DNA of 21,377 nucleotides, from assembly GCA_002500925.1 (NCBI GenBank), contig DLTN01000039.1:1-21377 (forward strand), in the 5' to 3' direction. How positions within the stretch are numbered: the stretch's first letter is position 1; each line of letters starts with the position of its first letter. Positions 7,789 to 15,552 of the stretch are shown here, one piece after another. This DNA is from Gemmatimonadales bacterium UBA7835 (lineage in GTDB: Bacteria; Gemmatimonadota; Gemmatimonadetes; Longimicrobiales; Gaopeijiaceae). The notes under the pieces were generated by a model, which worked only from the letters and a program-made list of their open reading frames with translations, was not told the DNA's origin and did no database searches. The position numbers were made by a program, and so were the translations under genes.

Positions 7789-9408
7789 CTAGGCGTCTAC
7801 TGAAGTATTCGGTTGGACATCATGAAAGGTTAGGTCTTTTTCTTGCTCCATGCTTCGTCGCAGCGTCCACTCGTTGTCAAACAGGATCAGTTCAGCTCCA
7901 TCCGCGTCCATGACCCGACGACGTCCGTAAGCATTGGCAACTTTTTCGATTTGATCGTCTGGTCCCGTAACCCATCTGGCGCAGTGGAAGGGTAGTTTCT
8001 CCAGGCGAGCAGAAACGCCGTATTCGCGCTGGAGTCGATCAAGAAGAACGTCGAATTGGAGACTTCCGACTGCACCGACGATCGGTATCGGCCCTGTGAT
8101 TGAGGGTGCGAAGAGCAAAAGGATTGTACCCTCCTCAGCCAAGTGCCGTAGTCCACGATCTAGGTGTTTTCGACGTAAAGCGTCTTCGATATGAATCTGT
8201 GAGAAATGCTCAGGAGAGAAGCGCGGTACGCCCGGATATTCGATCTTGTCTCCTAGGGCGACGGTGTCGCCAACACGGAGGTTCCCGCGATCGAGAAGGC
8301 CTACGACGTCGCCTGCTACCGCGAGGGAATCTGCGTGCGTGCGCTCTCTGGCCATGAATTCTTGTGGTTGAGCTAGGCGGAGTTTCTGGCCGGTTCTCGA
8401 TACGACTGCTTCAGCACCCTCTTCGAACTCCCCGGAACAGACTCTAACGAATGCGACACGGTCGCGGTGCCGGGGATCCATGTTCGCCTGAACCTTGAAG
8501 ACGAATCCGGAAAAAGGATGTGCCGCTGGTTCTATGACTTTGTCTGTGGTCTTCCTCGGAGACGGAGGCGGAGCAAGGGAAAGAAAGCGCTCTAAGAAAA
8601 CGTCAACTCCGAAGTTGGTGAGTGCAGATCCAAAGCACACAGGGCTTGCCTCACCTTTTTCTACCGCATCGAAGTCTGCCTCTGAGCCTGCGATTTCGAT
8701 TAGTTCGATTTCTTCGCTGAGTTTCTCCACCCCTTCGCTTCCGATCGCGGTGGCAAGCTCGTCGCTTTCGAGGTGCACCAATGTCGCACGCGGACGCGAA
8801 CGTCCGTGATCGCCCGCCTCTTCATATAGCCAGACCTTGCCGCAACCTCGATCGTACACACCCACTAATCGACCTTCACGCCGGACGGGCCAAGTAGAGA
8901 CAAAGCAGTCAATGCCGAGTTCTGCTTGCACATCGTCAAGAAGTCGGAGTGGGTCCTCACCGATTCGGTCGCACTTGTTTACGAACGTATAGATCGGAAG
9001 GCGCCTCTTTTTGCAAACACTGAACAGTTTTTGCGTCTGTACCTCTACACCTTTTCTATTGTCGAGGAGCATGATTGCACTGTCGGCCGCCGTCAGAGCT
9101 CGATATGTGTCCTCAGAAAAGTCTTGATGGCCTGGGGTGTCCAGGAGGTTGATGCGGAAGTTTTGGTATTCGAAGTGGAGCACGGACGCGGTGATGGAGA
9201 TGCCACGCTCTTGCTCCATTTCGAGCCAGTCAGATGTTGCATGGCGATCTGAGCGACGAGATTTCACTGAGCCCGCAGATCGAATTGCTCCGCCATACAA
9301 AAGAAGTTTCTCGGTGAGAGTCGTTTTGCCCGCGTCCGGATGGCTGATGATCGCAAAGGTGCGCCGTCGTCGGATTTCTTCTGCGAGAGCAGCGGCTGAA
9401 AGAGCCAC
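7789..9408 (-). CDS. prfC: peptide chain release factor 3
   Basis: RF3 is the translational GTPase that removes RF1/RF2 from the ribosome after peptide release. The 539-residue length matches the family. The G domain is complete: P-loop HPDAGKTT (residues 23-30), a switch I region containing ERGISITAS, DTPGH (90-94) and NKCD (144-147). The EF-G-like domain 2 and the RF3 C-terminal domain follow; PIVGAVGSLQFDVLLDRLQREYGV is a strongly RF3-like segment that distinguishes it from EF-G. The start is GTG at 9408: an in-frame stop lies two codons upstream, and the first internal Met is beyond the P-loop. It seems to be transcribed alone, with a 255-nt upstream gap containing a hairpin that ends the previous unit. 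Confidence 0.95.
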   Translation of the reverse strand: MALSAAALAEEIRRRRTFAIISHPDAGKTTLTEKLLLYGGAIRSAGSVKSRRSDRHATSDWLEMEQERGISITASVLHFEYQNFRINLLDTPGHQDFSEDTYRALTAADSAIMLLDNRKGVEVQTQKLFSVCKKRRLPIYTFVNKCDRIGEDPLRLLDDVQAELGIDCFVSTWPVRREGRLVGVYDRGCGKVWLYEEAGDHGRSRPRATLVHLESDELATAIGSEGVEKLSEEIELIEIAGSEADFDAVEKGEASPVCFGSALTNFGVDVFLERFLSLAPPPSPRKTTDKVIEPAAHPFSGFVFKVQANMDPRHRDRVAFVRVCSGEFEEGAEAVVSRTGQKLRLAQPQEFMARERTHADSLAVAGDVVGLLDRGNLRVGDTVALGDKIEYPGVPRFSPEHFSQIHIEDALRRKHLDRGLRHLAEEGTILLLFAPSITGPIPIVGAVGSLQFDVLLDRLQREYGVSARLEKLPFHCARWVTGPDDQIEKVANAYGRRRVMDADGAELILFDNEWTLRRSMEQEKDLTFHDVQPNTSVDA

Positions 9409-9663
9409 GGTTTACGGTGGGGTGTAGAAGGGATCTCCGCTGCGTGGTGACAGCATGGTCAACATAGCAACGGCGTAGGGCCTCGAATGGTGAAAGATGT
9501 TTCGATTTCGGGAATGAGCCACCCCACTGAGGGGTAATCTTGCGCGGATCCGGGAGATTCCAAAAGGTTGCTATGCTTCAGCCCCCCGAGACCCTAAGGT
9601 CTCGGGGGGCTGAAGGTGGAGTCAGACTCGACCATATGAGCCGAGTTGTCCGGAGGTATTACA
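9409..9663. other. intergenic region upstream of prfC
   Basis: This 255-nt stretch separates the prfC start from the stop of the DUF2911 gene, both on the - strand. It holds the 17-bp perfect hairpin described separately and a short hairpin (ACCCC/GGGGT, about 9523-9537). It should contain the prfC promoter, but I could not pick out a convincing -35/-10 pair by eye. No credible ORF is seen. Confidence 0.5.
9577..9614 (-). terminator. 17-bp perfect hairpin downstream of the DUF2911 gene
   Basis: TTCAGCCCCCCGAGACC (9577-9593) and its exact complement (9598-9614) enclose a CTAA loop. It lies about 50 nt past the stop of the DUF2911 gene and ahead of prfC. A run of T residues is missing on both sides, so it is not a textbook intrinsic terminator. 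It could stop transcription in another way or protect the 3' end of the mRNA. Confidence 0.6.
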
Positions 9664-10296
9664 TCAAGAACCTTCGACGGGGTGCAGGTGGAATTTAACC
9701 CTTGTATTCTCCCACTCCATCACCACGTCACCCATCGTATTTTCAGACATGGGCTCAAATCGATACTGAAGCGTCTCGACGTATTCTTCCATAGCCTCGG
9801 CCGCTACGGTGAATGTGCCGACCTCTGAACTCCTCACCGATTCGTCGATGGGGATCCCCCAGCGCTGCCAGTTCGAGTTTACGAAGAACACCCACTCTTC
9901 CGCACCGGGGATCGCATAGATCGAATAACTGCCGGCTTCTACTTCAACGCCCTGGATAATGGCAGGGCCTGTGAAGTGAATCGTTGTTGGTTCGTTCGCA
10001 CCGATGCGTTCGGGCTGACCATACACCACAAGCCCACCCATAATGTCACGGCCGCGAGCGGAAGGAGCGCCATAGCAGAGTAGTCCATCGTGGCCACCGA
10101 CAGAGACCGCCGTCGAGCGGAGCGGACTGGCTTTCTCCTGAGCTTCCTCCATGGTCCCGTTGGCGATGTAGCATGCCGGCGTGTCGTCTGCTGCGACATC
10201 CATGTCGCTGGCGTTACCATCGTCCATTTCACCACCGCAGGCGGCGACCGCGAGGCCACCCATGACAAGTGAGGTGAATGTGGAAAGTCGTCGCAT
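9664..10296 (-). CDS. DUF2911 domain lipoprotein
   Basis: This is a 210-residue lipoprotein of unknown function. The signal peptide ends in the lipobox AVAAC with cysteine 20, followed by an acidic linker rich in Asp. The DUF2911 region begins near KASPLRSTAVSVGG and continues with YGAPSARGRDIMGGLVVYGQ, an EAGSYSIYAIPG strand pair and a WGIP motif. These are the recognisable features of a family common in Bacteroidota and Gemmatimonadota. The start is the ATG at 10296, because AGGAG lies five bases upstream. A GTG at 10302 is in frame but overlaps that ribosome-binding site. It stands alone between two terminator-like structures, so it is probably its own transcript. Confidence 0.85.
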   Translation of the reverse strand: MRRLSTFTSLVMGGLAVAACGGEMDDGNASDMDVAADDTPACYIANGTMEEAQEKASPLRSTAVSVGGHDGLLCYGAPSARGRDIMGGLVVYGQPERIGANEPTTIHFTGPAIIQGVEVEAGSYSIYAIPGAEEWVFFVNSNWQRWGIPIDESVRSSEVGTFTVAAEAMEEYVETLQYRFEPMSENTMGDVVMEWENTRVKFHLHPVEGS

Positions 10297-10302
10297 GATC
10301 AC

Positions 10303-10590
10303 TCCTGAATACTTCGGTTACGGGTTTTGGACAGACGCTATAAAACTACGTAGGGTGTTGCGAGAGGTCGAGCCATAGCGTCGCGAATAGAATACATCAT
10401 CGTTTGAACGCCTGGCTTCGTGAAGGCCGTCTGCTCCTTATGGTTAGATATGAGTTTGCCGATTTTGTCGCGCGGACACGAGGGAGCGGTACTTCTAAAG
10501 GCATAGATATCCGAGTTCGCATAAAAAAGAGCGACCCCGCCGGGGTGGGGCGGGGCCGCGCGAACTCCTCTCCTTTTTTCTTTATGCCTG
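10303..10590. other. intergenic region between the NHL and DUF2911 genes
   Basis: This is 288 nt between two - strand genes. It contains the intrinsic terminator of the NHL gene near 10523-10557 and should contain the promoter of the DUF2911 gene. On the + strand an open frame crosses it, but it runs antisense through the terminator and into the NHL gene and is not credible. Nothing else is recognised. Confidence 0.5.
10523..10557 (-). terminator. intrinsic terminator of the NHL-repeat lipoprotein gene
   Basis: In - strand RNA, GGCCCCGCC (complement of 10549-10557) pairs with GGCGGGGUC (complement of 10533-10541) around a 7-nt loop, with one G-U pair. Six U residues (complement of 10523-10528) follow within four bases. 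It starts about 33 nt past the NHL gene stop. GC-rich stem plus U tract make this a good rho-independent terminator. Confidence 0.8.
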
Positions 10591-11823
10591 TCAGTCACTG
10601 TTACGACGTCGATCGGCCGGCCACGCAGGGCCCGTGTCTCCACTTGGCGCTGGTCCCATACCCATGAACTTGAATTTTTGGATGCGGGTTCCCTCATAGG
10701 TTTCGGTCGTGTAGATGTTTCCGTGTGAGTCGACCGCGATCGAGTGCACTGCGAAGAACAGGCCAGGTTGACGCCCACCGTCACCGAAGCTGTAGACGAC
10801 TTCCATAGTTTCCCGTCGGATTACATAGACCTTCATGTTCTGGCCGTCTGCCAGGTACATCCATGTCTGCGCTTCGTCGGGTGAGAAGTCGAGATCCCAG
10901 GTCGAGCCCTGAGAGAGAGTGGCGGGAGCTATGATGTGCTCGCTTACGAATGTCCCGTCCTTCTGGAAGATCGAGATTCGATTCGACGGTCGGTCGCACA
11001 CATAGACTAGTCCATCGTTAGACATTTCGGCACAGTGAACCGGGGTACGAAATTGCTGAGGAGGAGTTTCTCCGGGCTCGTATCGTGTTGGGCGCTCGTT
11101 GCTCGGCTCGTTGCCATAGGCCGACCACATGCGTTTGAAAGCACCTGTTGCCTGATCTATTACCACGACCCGCTGGTGCGCGTAGCCATCGGCTACGTAG
11201 ACCTCGTTGTCTTCATCAGACACGAACACCTTGGCGACCATGCCAAAGTGATCGGTAGTGGTATTGTCGAGGCCTTGCCCCGGTGAGCCATACTGGGCGA
11301 GGAATTGGCCGTCAGACGTGAATTTGACGATGTGGCGATCAGTTCCCGCCTCGGTCCTTCCGTTCCCTCCGATCCAGACGTTATCCATCGCGTCAACGGT
11401 GAGCCCGTGATTTGATCCTGGCCACACGTAGTCACCTGTTTCCGTGCCTGGACCACCCCAGGATTGGATTAGATTCCCGTCTTGATCAAATGCCAACACT
11501 GGCGGTCCCGGTTGACAGCATGCGCTCACCGGGGGGTTGGTCGTCATTCCGATTTCGGTTCTGGCTACGAACTGGTCCGGCGTGTTGCGGTGCACGAGCC
11601 AAATGTTGTCGTGTGAGTCCACGTCAACGCCGATCGTCGCACCCATCAGCCAGTGGTCGGGCAGCGGCTTGGGCCAAAACGGGTCGACCTCGAACATTGG
11701 GGCCATGCCTTCGGCCGCGTAGTCCGAGTCCATGGCCTGATCGCTCATGCCATTGGATGAGCAAGCCATGGCGATGACGAGAGTCACCACGGCTGCGCCG
11801 GCCACTAGAAAGCGCTTTTGCAT
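10591..11823 (-). CDS. NHL-repeat six-bladed beta-propeller lipoprotein
   Basis: This is an exported lipoprotein of 410 residues with lipobox IAMAC (cysteine 21). After an acidic, Met-rich linker it begins FEVDPFWPKPLPDHWLMG, then runs through repeated blades of the NHL type such as GVDVDSHDNIWLV, GLTVDAMDNVWIGG, EVYVADGYAHQRVVVID and SIAVDSHGNIYTTE. The fold is that of the peptidyl-alpha-hydroxyglycine-lyase-like propellers, frequent in Acidobacteriota and Gemmatimonadota. Enzyme activity is not established for such relatives, so only a secreted binding or lyase-like propeller can be claimed. A CC pair (SACCQPG) near residue 103 could form a vicinal disulfide. The ATG at 11823 has GAGGA seven bases upstream. 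It is divergent from the HupE-like gene and ends at a good terminator. Confidence 0.85.
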   Translation of the reverse strand: MQKRFLVAGAAVVTLVIAMACSSNGMSDQAMDSDYAAEGMAPMFEVDPFWPKPLPDHWLMGATIGVDVDSHDNIWLVHRNTPDQFVARTEIGMTTNPPVSACCQPGPPVLAFDQDGNLIQSWGGPGTETGDYVWPGSNHGLTVDAMDNVWIGGNGRTEAGTDRHIVKFTSDGQFLAQYGSPGQGLDNTTTDHFGMVAKVFVSDEDNEVYVADGYAHQRVVVIDQATGAFKRMWSAYGNEPSNERPTRYEPGETPPQQFRTPVHCAEMSNDGLVYVCDRPSNRISIFQKDGTFVSEHIIAPATLSQGSTWDLDFSPDEAQTWMYLADGQNMKVYVIRRETMEVVYSFGDGGRQPGLFFAVHSIAVDSHGNIYTTETYEGTRIQKFKFMGMGPAPSGDTGPAWPADRRRNSD

Positions 11824-12040
11824 GTTGCATTCCTCGTGAAGGTAAGCGGGCCACTCCAGCGGGCTCGCCTCTCAGGTCGAAACAGGTTCCAACCGACCCT
11901 CACGCTAAGATGCCCTTCGGATTGGTGCAATCCGTGGAGAGGGAGATGGCTCAAGGCTACAGTGCCGGAATCTGCTCTTTCAGACTCAGATCTATGCCCA
12001 CCTATCTTGTCCGGCGGCGGGCACCGAATAGCTTCGCGCC
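11824..12040. promoter_or_regulatory. divergent intergenic region between the NHL lipoprotein and hupE-like genes
   Basis: This 217-nt gap lies between two outward-facing starts, so it must hold at least two promoters. I see a small inverted repeat (GGATT/AATCC, about 11919-11933) but no clear -35/-10 pairs. A 76-codon frame crossing it on the + strand starts inside the NHL signal peptide region and has no coding character. Confidence 0.4.
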
Positions 12041-13390
12041 ATGATTGATAAACAGCGTCCTCGTCGGATTGCGGCTGTCGCCGTAGCTCTGGTACTCATT
12101 TTGCCCTCATGGTCCGGAGAAGCACATGAGATCCCGGCTGACGTTACAGTCCAAGCTTTCGTTAAGCCGGAGGCCGGAACACTCAGGATGCTGGTTCGTG
12201 TTCCACTTGTGGCGTTGCGAGACTACAACTTCCCTTCCCGTGAGCCAGGCTATCTGGAGATATCTAAGTCAGAGAATATGGTGCTCGAGGCCGCGGATGT
12301 TTGGATCGGTGACTATGTGTCGGTACTGGAGAATGAAGAACCTCTAGGACGTGCAGAACTTGCTGCTGTTCGTGTCGCGATCCCGGGTGACCGCGCGTTT
12401 AGGAGTTGGGAGAGCGCCTATTCCAACATTTTGTCCTCGCCACTCGTTGATGGTATTCAGCTGCCCACGAGGCAGGCGATGGTCGACGTGCTGCTGGAGT
12501 GGCCCATCACCTCCGATTTCTCCGATTTCTCCATTGTGTCCGGATTGAACCACTTAGGAATTCGCACCGTCACGGTTCTTCGTTTCCTCCCTCCCGGTGG
12601 TGCAGAGCGAGCATTTCAGTTCGCGGGCGATCCAGGTGTGCTCCGGCTTGATCCTAGGTGGCACCAAGCGGCCTGGAGATTCGTAGTGTTCGGGTTCCAG
12701 CACATCTTAGATGGGATTGACCACATCCTGTTCCTTTTGTGTCTGGTAATCCCGGTGCGCAGCCTGATAGCGTTGGTCCCGATTGTTACGTCGTTCACGA
12801 TAGCGCACTCGATAACCCTCATTGCGGCAGCGATGGGGCTAGCACCTCAGGCTCTATGGTTTTCGCCTCTGATTGAGACGTTGATCGCATTCTCGATTGT
12901 CTTCATGGCGTTTGAGAATATTATGGGTTCCAAAGTCGCCAGACGTTGGGTTGTCGCATTTGCTTTTGGGCTCGTTCACGGTTTCGGCTTCTCGTTTGCG
13001 TTGTCGGAGTCACTTCAGTTCGCGGGCGCCCATCTGCTTACTTCATTGTTGTCCTTCAACATTGGGGTCGAGGCTGGCCAGCTTTTCGTGTTAGCGCTGG
13101 TTGTCCCACTCCTGCGACTCTTTTTCGGTCGCTGGCTACCTGAGGTCAGTGGAGTCATTGTGCTTTCGGCGATCCTCGCCCATACGGGGTGGCACTGGAT
13201 GCTTGATCGGGGTGGAGCACTGCTTCAGTACGACATCTCGATGCCTTTGGTCACAACATCTTTGTGGCTGACAGCAGGACGTTGGATGATGCTACTGACG
13301 CTTGTTCTCGTGACCCTTTGGGGCCTAAAGGGTCCCTTCGATCGTATAGCGGATAGAGGCGCTAGTAGCAGGAAGGATGAGGTCAGCTGA
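12041..13390 (+). CDS. HupE/UreJ family membrane protein
   Basis: This 449-residue protein has a signal peptide (cleavage near GEA-H at residue 28), an extracytoplasmic beta-type domain to about residue 205, and then about six or seven membrane helices. The membrane part carries the histidine-rich signatures of the HupE/UreJ_2 family: GFQHILDGIDHILFLL (about 218-233), TSFTIAHSITL, LIETLIAFSIVFMAFEN and FGLVHGFGFSFAL. Some family members move nickel or other divalent metals for hydrogenase or urease. No such enzyme is encoded nearby here, so metal transport is plausible but unproven. The ATG at 12041 is the first start after the divergent region; the ribosome-binding site is weak. The next gene begins 130 nt downstream and looks like a separate transcript. 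Confidence 0.85.
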   Translation: MIDKQRPRRIAAVAVALVLILPSWSGEAHEIPADVTVQAFVKPEAGTLRMLVRVPLVALRDYNFPSREPGYLEISKSENMVLEAADVWIGDYVSVLENEEPLGRAELAAVRVAIPGDRAFRSWESAYSNILSSPLVDGIQLPTRQAMVDVLLEWPITSDFSDFSIVSGLNHLGIRTVTVLRFLPPGGAERAFQFAGDPGVLRLDPRWHQAAWRFVVFGFQHILDGIDHILFLLCLVIPVRSLIALVPIVTSFTIAHSITLIAAAMGLAPQALWFSPLIETLIAFSIVFMAFENIMGSKVARRWVVAFAFGLVHGFGFSFALSESLQFAGAHLLTSLLSFNIGVEAGQLFVLALVVPLLRLFFGRWLPEVSGVIVLSAILAHTGWHWMLDRGGALLQYDISMPLVTTSLWLTAGRWMMLLTLVLVTLWGLKGPFDRIADRGASSRKDEVS

Positions 13391-13520
13391 TGGATCGCCG
13401 AATCGACCTCGTATTAAGCCCCTCGTGATTAGATCGGGTTGCACACGCACGAATTGGTATTCTTCGGGTATCACGTAGCTAACTCCAGCCTAGAACGCAG
13501 AAAGACGGAGAGCAGGAACG

Positions 13521-13820
13521 ATGACATTAACGGAAAAAGATGTGCGCACAGCTCTCAAGGGGGTAAAAGACCCTGAACTAGGGCTAGACCTCGTAGTGCT
13601 CGGTCTCATCTACGAGATCAAAGTGGAGGGTGACTGCGTCGAGGCTGTTATGTCCCTGACCTCACCGATGTGTCCAGTAGCAGGTCAGATCGTTGAGGAG
13701 GCCAAGGCTGCAATCGAAGGAGTAGATGGGGTCGCTTCTGCAGAAGTTGAACTAACCTTCGATCCTCCTTGGACCCCTGACCGAATCAGTCCCCTGATTC
13801 GGGCGTCACTGGGTCTCTGA
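13521..13820 (+). CDS. DUF59/MIP18-family metal-sulfur cluster assembly factor
   Basis: This 99-residue protein is a single DUF59 (MIP18/SufT/PaaD-like) domain. Characteristic segments are KDPELGLDLVVLGLIYEI (16-33) and MCPVAGQI with the conserved cysteine at residue 51, followed by VELTFDPPWTPDRIS. Such proteins help mature iron-sulfur or other metal centres. The ATG at 13521 follows an AGGA at short distance. It lies 120 nt before paaA, separated by a probable promoter, and a second DUF59 gene (paaD) lies on the other side of paaA. It may serve the epoxidase or act as a general assembly factor. Its shorter length and missing N-terminal extension set it apart from the paaD-like gene. Confidence 0.88.
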   Translation: MTLTEKDVRTALKGVKDPELGLDLVVLGLIYEIKVEGDCVEAVMSLTSPMCPVAGQIVEEAKAAIEGVDGVASAEVELTFDPPWTPDRISPLIRASLGL

Positions 13821-13859
13821 TAAAGAGAGTGTCAGACTGAGTTGAGTCGCTAGGAAGCC

Positions 13860-13888
13860 TTGAAGCTGGACTGAGGCATTCTTAGATT
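13860..13888 (+). promoter_or_regulatory. candidate sigma-70-type promoter of the paa genes
   Basis: TTGAAG (13860-13865) and TAGATT (13883-13888) are separated by exactly 17 nt, each matching the -35/-10 consensus at four of six positions. Transcription would begin near 13895, about 46 nt before the paaA start. By-eye prediction only. Confidence 0.4.
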
Positions 13889-13892
13889 TGTT

Positions 13893-13922
13893 ACACTCTT
13901 TCGTCGACCGTGGCGAAAGTGT
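13893..13922 (+). promoter_or_regulatory. imperfect inverted repeat at the expected transcription start of paaA
   Basis: ACACTCTTTCG (13893-13903) and CGAAAGTGT (13914-13922) are complementary except for a two-base bulge (CT), with a 10-nt spacer. It sits immediately downstream of the candidate promoter and upstream of the paaA ribosome-binding site (AGAAGG). It could be an operator for a phenylacetyl-CoA-responsive repressor or a 5' leader hairpin. No regulator gene is in the window. Confidence 0.4.
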
Positions 13923-13940
13923 CATAAACAGAAGGCTACA

Positions 13941-14882
13941 ATGAGCCATTTGACCGATGAAGAGCTGATGAGAAAGGTCCAGGGGGGCTATATGGTAGAG
14001 GGCCCTGAGGACATGACCGAAGGCTATCGTAAGGCCCTGAGGGTGCAGTTGACGGTCCAAGCTGATACCGAGCTGATGAGTGCTCCGTCATACTGGATGG
14101 CAGCCAGGTACGCGCCGTCGACGAACACCCAGGTCAGTGCCCATGCAATCATTCAGGACGAGCTTGCTCATGCCAACATCGCGTATCGCTTACTTGAAGA
14201 TATCGGTGAGTCCAAGGAGCACCTCGTTTACGGGCGCCAGCCACACGAGTTCAAGCACCCGTATGGTTTTGATCAGCCGCTAGACAATTGGGCTGAGCTC
14301 GTAGTCGCAACAGGTTTTTTCGACCGTGCCGGGATAACGCTTCTGTCTGATGTGCACGAGAACACCTCATACGCACCGCTCAAAAGAGCGCTGGTAAAGA
14401 TCGGAATGGAAGAGACTTTCCACCTTCGCCATGGCGAGGTGTGGATGCGACGTCTGGCTAAGGCAGGGGGCGAAGCACGCGAACTTGTGCAGCGTGCAGT
14501 CGATTGGATGTTTCCGATGACAATCGAATGGTTCGGTTTGCCGGACCACATGAAGCGACACTCGGGGCAGCTCGATTTCAAACTAAAGGGGCTGACAAAC
14601 GATCAGCTGCGTCAGGTTTGGATGGCCTCGACCGTTCCGCTCTGTGAAGAGCTAGGGTTAGACGCTCCTGCTCATTGGGATAAGGATAAAAGCGAGTACG
14701 TGCTCGATTACCCGTTTCCGTGCCAGTATGACGCAGTAGAGAAGCATTGGGCTTTTGATGAGGGCGAAATCTCTTGGGACGCTGTGTTCGAGAGGTGGAA
14801 GAAGCGAGGCCCGATGAACGAAATTTACGTCGAGTCCGTCCAACGCTCTCGCTTGGATGTTCAGCACTGGCTGGCTGCCTAA
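13941..14882 (+). CDS. paaA: 1,2-phenylacetyl-CoA epoxidase, catalytic subunit PaaA
   Basis: This is the diiron oxygenase subunit that inserts oxygen into the ring of phenylacetyl-CoA, the key step of aerobic phenylacetate breakdown. The 313 residues match the family length. By comparison with E. coli PaaA recalled from memory, the expected ligands are present: E44 (ADTELMSAPS), E74 and H77 (QDELAHAN), D128 (FFDRAG), and E158 and H161 (MEETFHLRHG). The ATG at 13941 has AGAAGG five bases upstream. It leads a tight gene set: the DUF59 gene paaD starts 2 nt after its stop, then paaB, paaC and a zinc-ribbon gene. The C-terminal reductase partner PaaE is not in the window. Assignment is confident from whole-length resemblance and context. 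Confidence 0.96.
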   Translation: MSHLTDEELMRKVQGGYMVEGPEDMTEGYRKALRVQLTVQADTELMSAPSYWMAARYAPSTNTQVSAHAIIQDELAHANIAYRLLEDIGESKEHLVYGRQPHEFKHPYGFDQPLDNWAELVVATGFFDRAGITLLSDVHENTSYAPLKRALVKIGMEETFHLRHGEVWMRRLAKAGGEARELVQRAVDWMFPMTIEWFGLPDHMKRHSGQLDFKLKGLTNDQLRQVWMASTVPLCEELGLDAPAHWDKDKSEYVLDYPFPCQYDAVEKHWAFDEGEISWDAVFERWKKRGPMNEIYVESVQRSRLDVQHWLAA

Positions 14883-14884
14883 GT

Positions 14885-15313
14885 ATGTCGCCTCATCTTC
14901 CGACTATCGAGCGTGGGAGCTATGCGAGCCTGCCGACCCTCGTGAGTGCCCATATGAGCGGAGGTCGTGACCTATGGTCAGCCCCTCTCGGAGAGATTCC
15001 AAAAGATCGGGTTAAAGCGATCTGGGAAGTACTTCAGGAAGTCTTAGATCCAGAGATTCCGATAAGCCTTCCGGAACTGGGGTTGATATATGATGTCGCC
15101 TACGAAGAGGGCATCGCCCGGATCGATTTAACCTTCACGGCAACCGCATGCCCATGTATGGACTTTATCCGAGAGGACATCACTGATCGCCTCCTCTCCG
15201 AACACTGGATCGATCGGGTTGAGTTGGTTGAGGTGTGGGATCCACCATGGACGAGTGATCGGATTACGCTGGAAGGTCGGGAGAAGTTGAAAAGAATGGG
15301 CGTGAGTGCCTAA
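14885..15313 (+). CDS. paaD: PaaD-like DUF59 protein lacking the C-terminal zinc ribbon
   Basis: PaaD is a maturation factor needed for the phenylacetyl-CoA epoxidase. This 142-residue protein has an N-terminal extension of about 45 residues, then a DUF59 domain with LDPEIPISLPELGLIYDV, the cysteine-containing TATACPCMDF and VWDPPWTSDRIT. It ends KLKRMGVSA, just where typical PaaD proteins continue into a four-cysteine ribbon ending near an EPF motif. That ribbon is encoded separately after paaC (16338-16583), so the gene appears split. The ATG at 14885 lies 2 nt after the paaA stop; an internal ATG at 14954 is possible. The frame is open upstream inside paaA, but those codons are antifeatures of the other frame. 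Identity rests on position and domain. Confidence 0.88.
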   Translation: MSPHLPTIERGSYASLPTLVSAHMSGGRDLWSAPLGEIPKDRVKAIWEVLQEVLDPEIPISLPELGLIYDVAYEEGIARIDLTFTATACPCMDFIREDITDRLLSEHWIDRVELVEVWDPPWTSDRITLEGREKLKRMGVSA

Positions 15314-15324
15314 TCGAGAGGGAA

Positions 15325-15552
15325 ATGAGAGAGTTCGTCTACGACGTTTTTACCCGTAAAGAGCGAGGTGATCGCCTCCAGCATGTTGGCTATGTCGACG
15401 CCTTCGATGACGAAACTGCAAAGGTCTACGCATGGACCACATACAGCGAGGAAAAGTGGTTTGAGATGTGTGTGGTGAAACGTGTCAACGTGCTTCCAGT
15501 GAATCGTACTGACGGTCTCTATGTCGACGCCCAAGAATCAGCCCATGACTGA
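15325..15552 (+). CDS. paaB: 1,2-phenylacetyl-CoA epoxidase subunit PaaB
   Basis: This small structural subunit bridges the PaaA-PaaC heterodimers in the epoxidase. The 75-residue product has the PaaB pattern: YDVFTRKERGDRLQHVGYVDA, then AKVYAWTTYSEEKWFEMCVV, the segment that normally carries the ARENFTRRE-like helix in proteobacteria, and a short tail VNVLPVN. It is somewhat shorter than the roughly 95-residue E. coli protein. The ATG at 15325 sits just after GAGAGGGAA, a purine-rich but closely spaced site. The start is 11 nt after paaD and its end overlaps the paaC start. All family features are in place and the neighbours agree. Confidence 0.92.
   Translation: MREFVYDVFTRKERGDRLQHVGYVDAFDDETAKVYAWTTYSEEKWFEMCVVKRVNVLPVNRTDGLYVDAQESAHD

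Noticed and set aside
8100..9427. Several + strand frames across prfC
   Set aside because: They are antisense shadows of a strongly conserved RF3 gene.
10404..10667. 87-codon frame on the + strand
   Set aside because: It runs antisense through the terminator and the end of the NHL gene, and has low-complexity, non-protein-like content.
10338..10784. 148-codon frame on the - strand
   Set aside because: It overlaps the 3' part of the NHL gene in another frame and reads through the intrinsic terminator.
11818..12048. 76-codon frame on the + strand in the divergent region
   Set aside because: It starts inside the NHL signal-peptide region and overlaps the HupE-like start, with no coding character.
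13499..13520. Possible riboswitch or leader before the DUF59 gene
   Set aside because: The 130-nt gap after the HupE-like gene shows only a ribosome-binding site and no convincing structure.
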